From Gnetum montanum (taxonomy: Eukaryota > Streptophyta > Gnetopsida > Gnetales > Gnetaceae), in the NCBI GenBank assembly GCA_015680685.1, contig MNCI01024224.1:4368-68367 (forward strand): a stretch of 64,000 bases of DNA, in the 5' to 3' direction. Every line of letters begins with the position of its first letter. Position 1 is the first letter of the stretch. Shown here piece by piece: positions 56,714-64,000 of this stretch. Below the pieces are notes generated by a model. That model saw nothing but the letters and a program-made list of their open reading frames with translations, made no database searches and was not told the DNA's origin. Both the position numbers and the translations under genes were made by a program.

Positions 56714-57320
56714 CAATGGACGCAGTTTGATGGTGGAAGCCGCTTCTGGGGTCTACTAAATGGTATAGACCCAATCGCTAGAACGATTCACTGTGGCTTA
56801 AATTGGCACACATACGAAATAGCTAAACACACTAAATCAGCACGATTATATTAATAATAAAAATAGGTACCTAATGGATATTATGAATTATGAATATTTT
56901 TGGTAATGATTAAAAAAGATTCCACGGCAAACATGCTATACATAGACATAGACACATAAAAGATACTTGATATTCAAAATTATATCAACACTAAAAATAG
57001 CTAATCCTATACATAACTATACATAGCTTAGGCTTAGGCTCGCTAAAAAAATTCTCTTGCTAAAGAACTCTAATTATATGTTTAAAAGTGAAAAAGAAAT
57101 TTGAATCCTTAACCTCTTGCTTAAGGTTTGAAATGCATACCTCTTCGCTATTTGGCTGGATAAGAATAAAAGCATTTTTTATTTTATTTTAAGAAGTGTT
57201 CCTTGGTCCCACCACTACAAGGGGCCAAGGACATGTAAGCATAGCTGATGATGGTCATCCATCATGCATGAGGTGGCATAATAAACATACATAATAACTA
57301 AGGCACAGAGAGAAACTTCC
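56714..57320. other. Upstream region of the F-box gene
   Basis: AT-rich with no ORF. The promoter presumably lies here, but no TATA box could be assigned with confidence. Confidence 0.35.
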
Positions 57321-57324
57321 CTCC

Positions 57325-58070
57325 GCAAATAGATTATTAAAGGCTACCCATGTGATGGCAACCGTGGTCCACATCAAGTCATGAAGAGAAAAGGATGTGA
57401 TGTAAATTATCCATCCTTAATCATACCATTCTAATTTTAGCTATTCTATAAGATCTCCTCCTATTATTGTGCCATGTTTATTTATAGTTTTCATTATCTT
57501 TTGATGTATATAAGTGTCTACCCATATTAATGAAATCAATCCTATTCCTCTTTTTCTGTTTCTAGCATGTAAATCAGTACTTGCCCTCCATGGTAGGGAG
57601 TTCAATAAGAGTTATATTTAACAATCCTTTTCAGCTTTTGTGTGTGTTCTTCATTTTGTTCATGGGTTCCTTGCTTTCTTTTTAATTAGTATTAGTGTTT
57701 TAGGCTTGTTTGTAGAAGCATTTACCATATCATGGCACAGAACAAGGTTGGTACTCTATCTCTTCAAGTTCCTGTCTTCATTGAAGAAGTTTACAAGCAC
57801 TGAGATTCCAAGTGAAGGCCTTGCTGATCTCTCAAGATCTGGATAATAACTGTGACTGGACTGAATGTCAGCTCTATTGTCATTAGATATATCAAACTGT
57901 GAATAAGAGACCTATACAAGGTTGGATTAACCTTTGGAGAATCATCGAGTTTAGAAAGATCAATGTGTTGAGGAAATGAAATAAGCAGAATTATAATTAC
58001 TCATACTGAATTTTCTGACAGGTTTTGTTAAATTTGGTTGAGAAAAGGAACTGCCACAAGGATCTTGATT
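57325..58070 (+). mobile_element. Copia-type gag fragment, copy 2
   Basis: Direct copy of 52960-53760. It shares the AATAGATTATTAAAGGC start, the leader ending near 57600, and the gag start CATGGCACAGAACAAGG at 57731-57747. The frame is broken (MAQNKVGTLSLQV then a shift). It diverges from copy 1 by scattered changes and by an extra block at 57455-57520. Confidence 0.68.
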
Positions 58071-58109
58071 GACTTAAAAATAAGGGACATACCAAGGTAA
58101 AAGCATCAC

Positions 58110-58270
58110 CTTATATTCTCTTGTGGATTGCTATTTGAGAGTAAAGGTTCTGAAAACCATTCGCAATAAGGAAGTTGTAGATCCTTTGCTGGAGGCCATA
58201 CAGAGTTTTGTGCAATTGGTACATAGACGTAGTCGGGAAGTTCTTGATTCATGGCCAGACCTCCTTCTTC
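58110..58270 (-). CDS. Possible internal exon of an unrecognised gene
   Basis: Acceptor AAAAACCAG (minus, to 58271), then an open frame EEGGLAMNQELPDYVYV, PIAQNSVWPPAKDLQLPY, CEWFSEPLLSNSNPQENI, and then a donor AAG/GTGATG at 58110. Both splice signals and the amino-acid make-up look real, but I do not recognise the family and no partner exons were identified. Confidence 0.35.
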
Positions 58271-59638
58271 CTGGTTTTTAAAAACAAGCCATGAGATGTT
58301 GAAAAACCCAGAGAAAAAAGTCTTATTTGCAGAACGGCTACAGTGATAAGAGAAATAAGTTATCCATCCTTCAATAATTGTTACATTAAAATAAATAAAT
58401 TGCATAAAAATGTTAAATGCAATACAGTGACAAGGGAATAGAAACATGTTGCCTTTGTATCTTGCCAAAGGCATTTATTAAACATGCTGTCCTTAGTCCC
58501 TCCTATTTCAACTGTATCATGTCTAATTGCCAAGAATAATACTGTACTAAATTTTACAAAACATTTGAGATAACCTCGTTTTTACAAAATATGATTTTCT
58601 TATTTGCAGAACGGCCAAAACTATTAATATAATGGCAAACTTGTGTGAGTAGTGATGAATATGTTGGATTGGGAATAAAGGATGTAAGGATTTGACAATA
58701 ATAAAGACACAATCTGTTCCAAAAAAAAGTATATTCAGCTTAAGAGTACATCAAAATTATATGTTCAATCATATGATTCAAAAGAGTGTCTGCTTGACTC
58801 AACATCCATACCATCATGCTGCAAGAGTCTATTCCTTATTATGGGCCGTAACAAAAGCCTGCATCATCGGCTGTAAACTTCTTGATGTCATTTCAGAAAT
58901 GTTCTCTCTTACAGAGGTAGAGTGAAATAGAGATTAACAATCTAGCTGGAATGCCCTTTGCAACTATGTTCAAAAGAGAATTATCTATGTGTACATCAGT
59001 CCAAAAATGGCACAACATTATGAAGTGGCAGAAGATGCAACAAAACATTATTGGAACATGCAGAAAGAATTATGGCTACAGAAAGTTTATCGGAAACCTT
59101 CTTAGGTTAAGGCAATAAATACGTTACATATATCATAAGCAAATCAGCTCTTTCATAGTGATACAAGATGAACTATATATGAAAATACAGAAGTAAAAGA
59201 ATCTGATATTCTGGAGTATTTGAATGTGTAATATTATGTGGATAGTTTTGAAGCTCTTATGAATAAAAACTGCTTAGTATTATATATCGAATATTAATAC
59301 AAAACTTTATGGTTGATAAAAATGAAAGATAATAGGGTAAGTACACGATCACAACAATTAAAGAGAAATACTCCTAAAAATAGAGTTATGATATTGATTT
59401 CATCTATATTATTGTCTAATTCTATCGTTTAAATGATGAAATTTGATACATTCTGAGGGGCTTTCAGTCTATCAACTTTTTGACAAACTCATCCAACTTG
59501 TTGACATTTTCCAATTCACTCTTATAGCCACACACAACTCATTTGCCAATTTTTTGAATAATTGATGTCACTGCTAAAGCAAAATTGAAGCTGTTTCCCA
59601 ATTTCTGTACAAGTAAAAAATAAGTGGATAATGCCAAC
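58271..59638. other. No gene assigned
   Basis: AT-rich. The expected next FGAM synthase exons (the block following KDNS in the family) were looked for on the minus strand and not found. Confidence 0.4.
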
Positions 59639-62600
59639 CCTTGAATTGTCTTTGAAGCCAATCACTGAATTATTTGGATTTGCTCTCAAAGTATCCTTTA
59701 CAATTGACATTAAATCATTTTCAGTTGGTTTGCCATCAATAATTATCTCACCCTGCCATAATAGAGGAAAATGAGTTTACCAACAATCTAACATAAACCT
59801 CAAATGTAAAGACACAAAAAAAGGTGCACATAAGTAGCATAATTCATTTACCTTGAAAAACCAATGTCTACTATGCTCACTATTTGATTGGGCAATATCA
59901 AAAAGTTCCACATTTGTTGGATTTCTTTTTATATCATCTTGAAACAGTTTTAAGTAATACTGCACATTACTAGAAAACCATGTCTTGATAACAAAGATAT
60001 AAAAATGTTATAAAACATCAAATATGAATTGCTAGCCCACCTCAATATCAAATTCATCAAAGGCAAGTCCCATTTGTACATTTATCTCTTCCAAAGCTTG
60101 TCTTCCTTTCTTCAAAATTAAGTTGTAGTTTGTTAGGGTATAACACAATGTAAGCAAGATAATTAAACCTACTTGGGNTCATATTTTCTCAAAACTAGAA
60201 AAAGTCACCTATCAAGAGAAGTTGCTTGGTTAAAGTTGAAGGAAAGAACCTGCATAAAGGGAGCTATCTTTGCAACCAAAAATAATTGTTACAACTTAAA
60301 CATAGATATTACAGTTGCCTACATACTCTGGCATTTGGTTTAATTTTTGACTAATTACAAGATGGCTTTAAAGATCATATTTCTAAAGAGAATGCTCACC
60401 ATTGCCACAAATTCATTAATCTGTGTTCATTCAAGCGTGCCAACATCAGCTTCAAGTATTAACAGATATCTTCTAGATCTTTCTATTCTTGTAACTTCAA
60501 ACAATGTCGATGCCTTGCATATGGCTACAGCATTTGCTGACCATGCTGTTGTAAATGAAAGTAGACCAACTTCAATTAATATTGATGATCTGCCAGCTTC
60601 CAACTCTACATGTTGATGGCTAATCACATATCAGTCTTGGATTTTCAGCAATACTTCAGAAGCTAAGCAATTAAAATGTAAATTCATTTCTAAACACTAT
60701 TTAAAATATTTTCCATGTATGTGGATAGCTTCATAAAAACATCTAGAAGTCACTATTATGAAATGTATTTGTAATATGTCTCCAAAATAATTGATGTTTT
60801 ACATGGTTTGGTCATATTTTCTCAAAACTAGAAAAAGTCACCTATCAAGAGAAGTTGCTTGGTTAAAGTTGAAGGAAAGAACCTGCATAAAGGGAGCTAT
60901 CTTTGCAACCAAAAATAATTGTTACAACTTAAACATAGATATTACAGTTGCCTACATACTCTGGCATTTGGTTTAATTTTTGACTAATTACAAGATGGCT
61001 TTAAAGATCATATTTCTAAAGAGAATGCTCACCATTGCCACAAATTCATTAATCTGTGTTCATTCAAGCGTGCCAACATCAGCTTCAAGTATTAACAGAT
61101 ATCTTCTAGATCTTTCTATTCTTGTAACTTCAAACAATGTCGATGCCTTGCATATGGCTACAGCATTTGCTGACCATGCTGTTGTAAATGAAAGTAGACC
61201 AACTTCAATTAATATTGATGATCTGCCAGCTTCCAACTCTACATGTTGATGGCTAATCACATATCAGTCTTGGATTTTCAGCAATACTTCAGAAGCTAAG
61301 CAATTAAAATGTAAATTCATTTCTAAACACTATTTAAAATATTTTCCATGTATGTGGATAGCTTCATAAAAACATCTAGAAGTCACTATTATGAAATGTA
61401 TTTGTAATATGTCTCCAAAATAATTGATGTTTTACATGGTTTGGTCATATTTTCTCAAAACTAGAAAAAGTCACCTATCAAGAGAAGTTGCTTGGTTAAA
61501 GTTGAAGGAAAGAACCTGCATAAAGGGAGCTATCTTTGCAACCAAAAATAATTGTTACAACTTAAACATAGATATTACAGTTGCCTACATACTCTGGCAT
61601 TTGGTTTAATTTTTGACTAATTACAAGATGGCTTTAAAGATCATATTTCTAAAGAGAATGCTCACCATTGCCACAAATTCATTAATCTGTGTTCATTCAA
61701 GCGTGCCAACATCAGCTTCAAGTATTAACAGATATCTTCTAGATCTTTCTATTCTTGTAACTTCAAACAATGTCGATGCCTTGCATATGGCTACAGCATT
61801 TGCTGACCATGCTGTTGTAAATGAAAGTAGACCAACTTCAATTAATATTGATGATCTGCCAGCTTCCAACTCTACATGTTGATGGCTAATCACATATCAG
61901 TCTTGGATTTTCAGCAATACTTCAGAAGCTAAGCAATTAAAATGTAAATTCATTTCTAAACACTATTTAAAATATTTTCCATGTATGTGGATAGCTTCAT
62001 AAAAACATCTAGAAGTCACTATTATGAAATGTATTTGTAATATGTCTCCAAAATAATTGATGTTTTACATGGTTTGGTCATATTTTCTCAAAACTAGAAA
62101 AAGTCACCTATCAAGAGAAGTTGCTTGGTTAAAGTTGAAGGAAAGAACCTGCATAAAGGGAGCTATCTTTGCAACCAAAAATAATTGTTACAACTTAAAC
62201 ATAGATATTACAGTTGCCTACATACTCTGGCATTTGGTTTAATTTTTGACTAATTACAAGATGGCTTTAAAGATCATATTTCTAAAGAGAATGCTCACCA
62301 TTGCCACAAATTCATTAATCTGTGTTCATTCAAGCGTGCCAACATCAGCTTCAAGTATTAACAGATATCTTCTAGATCTTTCTATTCTTGTAACTTCAAA
62401 CAATGTCGATGCCTTGCATATGGCTACAGCATTTGCTGACCATGCTGTTGTAAATGAAAGTAGACCAACTTCAATTAATATTGATGATCTGCCAGCTTCC
62501 AACTCTACATGTTGATGGCTAATCACATATCAGTCTTGGATTTTCAGCAATACTTCAGAAGCTAAGCAATTAAAATGTAAATTCATTTCTAAACACTATT

Positions 62601-63899
62601 TAAAATATTTTCCATGTATGTGGATAGCTTCATAAAAACATCTAGAAGTCACTATTATGAAATGTATTTGTAATATGTCTCCAAAATAATTGATGTTTTA
62701 CATGGTTTGGTCATATTTTCTCAAAACTAGAAAAAGTCACCTATCAAGAGAAGTTGCTTGGTTAAAGTTGAAGGAAAGCAATAAAGAAAAGGCTCAAAAA
62801 GATGTGGGCAGGAATAGTAGAGGAAGGATATGAAAGAACTTGGATAACTGATAACATGGCTCTTCAAAAGCATGAATGACAAAATGGACCTCATCACGCC
62901 AATCCCAGGTAGGTAGTATAAAGCTAGGATGATTATGACTATTAACATTTTGCCTACATGCAAAATGCTCAGAATTTACCCAAAATTCACATAGATAAAG
63001 AAGCGATCAGCCTTGACATTGCAAGCTTTTTCCTTATTCCAATGACCAGAACCCTTGCATAGTTGATTAACTCCTCATTTTCTCATAGCACGTGCAAGGT
63101 CCAAAGCTATGTTCAGAATTCATTTTAAGGTAGTTGTGATTCCTAAGAAGCAGTGCAGCACTCAAATGTCAAAAAGATATGTCCATCTAGATGAGCAAGG
63201 ATTTCAGCTCAGTTATTCCAAAAGAAGCATAGGATTCAGGACTACCAATGAAGTAATAAGACCTTCAGAGAAATGACATTGACCAAAAGAATCCCAACTA
63301 ACAGCATCTAAAGCAGATAGCTCTTGTTGTTCTACACTAGATGCCTGTGTTAGCAGAGAGAAACATAAAGTGATCCCTAGTGCCAATTTGACTAAAGTGA
63401 TACATCACTCTATAAGTTCTTTAATCTTTCATGTTACAATTATTTCAGTATTAAATCAAATATATTACTTTATGAGAAAAAGCAATAAGACTTAGAAAGA
63501 TAAAAAACCACTATCACATTATGTTAAGCATTGGCCGCATTGCTAAATGTTAAGAGTAGACACTAATCTCTAATACAAGTTCAGGAAAACCAGTTGCCAC
63601 ATAATCAAATTCAAAATGGCTAATTAGTTGATGACACGTGCACTTTAAAAACTGCATACTGAAAGAGTTCAGTCAGAACTATTTTTGACAGAACTATCTT
63701 TGACTGAAGGCTGTAAAACAAATATAGGATCGAACTGAAAAATAAGGGGTATTCAAAGTATCAAAAGCATACTCAAACTTTCCAACTCTAATAAGCTTTC
63801 TTTCTGCAGTTTCTCCAGTTCATAGGTCTCACTCAATATCCATTTCAATATTTCAACTTTCTTATCATCTAATGGTGAGCTACACCCAATATTGAAGCA
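59639..63899 (-). CDS. PUR4: FGAM synthase (PurL/PUR4-like), partial multi-exon gene or pseudogene
   Basis: Minus-strand exons, in family order: 63899-63779 (CFNIGCSSPLDDKKVEILKW), about 60589-60430 (EVGLLSFTTAWSANAVAICK, VTRIERSRRYLL), about 60109-60041 (KGRQALEEINVQMGLAFDEF), 59959-59852 (YYLKLFQDDIKRNPTNVELF, AQSNSEHSRHWFFK) and 59752-59639 (GEIIIDGKPTENDL, NPNNSVIGFKDNS). These match the linker and first-domain region of phosphoribosylformylglycinamidine synthase, which converts FGAR plus glutamine and ATP to FGAM in de novo purine synthesis (organellar in plants). Exons 59959-59852 and 59752-59639 have clean splice sites and whole codons. The SFTTAW exon shows a TGA if read through, its phase does not fit the previous exon, and it is present in four tandem copies. 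Nothing after KDNS is found. The 5' end lies beyond the window. Homology is firm, functionality doubtful. Confidence 0.82.
60178..60178. other. Single-N assembly join at the edge of the tandem array
   Basis: One N directly before the first 633-bp repeat unit. It shows that sequence may be missing or wrongly joined here. Confidence 0.9.
60179..62778. repeat. 633-bp tandem repeat, 4.1 copies, containing a PUR4 exon
   Basis: Units start at 60179, 60812, 61445 and 62078. A fifth partial unit (62711-62778) ends at GAAGGAAAG. The copies look identical by eye, and their translations are identical. Each unit carries the SFTTAWSANAVAIC exon on the minus strand plus intron sequence. Confidence 0.95.
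62779..63778 (-). other. Intron of the PUR4-like gene
   Basis: AT-rich with no exon recognised. It separates the CFNIG exon from the repeated SFTTAW exon. Confidence 0.6.
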
Positions 63900-64000
63900 C
63901 TGCAAACATAAAATTACTTATATCAATTCAATTAATATCCAACACACTTAGCATCAACATAATAAAGTATGGCATATCTTTTTAATCAGATGCAAACTGA

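Noticed and set aside
60347-62515. Four identical 89-codon plus-strand ORFs in the tandem repeat
   Set aside because: They are antisense to the PUR4 exon, which has clear protein homology on the minus strand.
1-64000. tRNA, rRNA or other RNA genes
   Set aside because: The only tRNA-like matches are the 18-base primer sites of the gypsy elements. No full cloverleaf sequence was recognised.

Overview
The window is a repeat-dominated piece of a large plant nuclear genome. Evidence: Ty3/gypsy elements whose primer-binding sites match plant tRNA-Asp, plant-type RTE LINEs, copia gag fragments, an F-box/LRR/FBD-type gene and a purine-biosynthesis gene (FGAM synthase, PUR4-like) split by short-exon introns. 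Gene density is very low and nested LTR elements are old and degenerate. A gymnosperm or other large-genome seed plant is plausible, but nothing seen proves the lineage. No RNA genes, CRISPR arrays or bacterial-type features were seen.

Layout. 1-1585: the end of an LTR abutting a broken F-box/LRR pseudogene (minus strand). 1586-4389: no gene seen. 4390-30665: an RTE-type LINE split by a 25-kb nest. A pol-less gypsy element (C, 4483-29473, TSD AACAA) contains a solo LTR (D1, 6161-17288, TSD TTAGG), which contains gypsy element A (6506-16684, TSD ATGAG). C also contains element B (20335-27315, TSD GTTGG). 31810-49102: a second nest. A solo LTR (E1) contains a second solo LTR (D2), which contains a B-family element on the plus strand (B2, 32630-38489, TSD AGTTG). 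E1 also contains A2 (39572-49005, TSD GATAC/GATAT), the only copy with gag, protease, RT, RNase H and integrase all present. 49100-53000: degenerate LINE fragments and two possible exons of an unknown gene. 53160-58070: two direct copies of a copia-like segment flanking a probable F-box/LRR/FBD gene (54456-56713, minus). 59639-63899: exons of a PUR4-like FGAM synthase (minus), one of them inside a 633-bp unit tandemly repeated 4.1 times.

Functional picture. The gypsy families share TGATGA...TCATCA termini, tRNA-Asp-like primer sites, a purine-rich tract before the 3' LTR, and a series of conserved short non-coding boxes downstream of the coding region. Families B and C lack pol, and A lacks RNase H and most of integrase, so they may have depended on A2-like relatives. 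Family B carries an extra ORF (a possible globular domain followed by long coiled coil) in the usual env-like position, preceded by a U3-like TATA module. All copies seen here carry stops and are judged inactive. Several single-N positions and one 218-N gap mark assembly joins, mostly inside LTRs.
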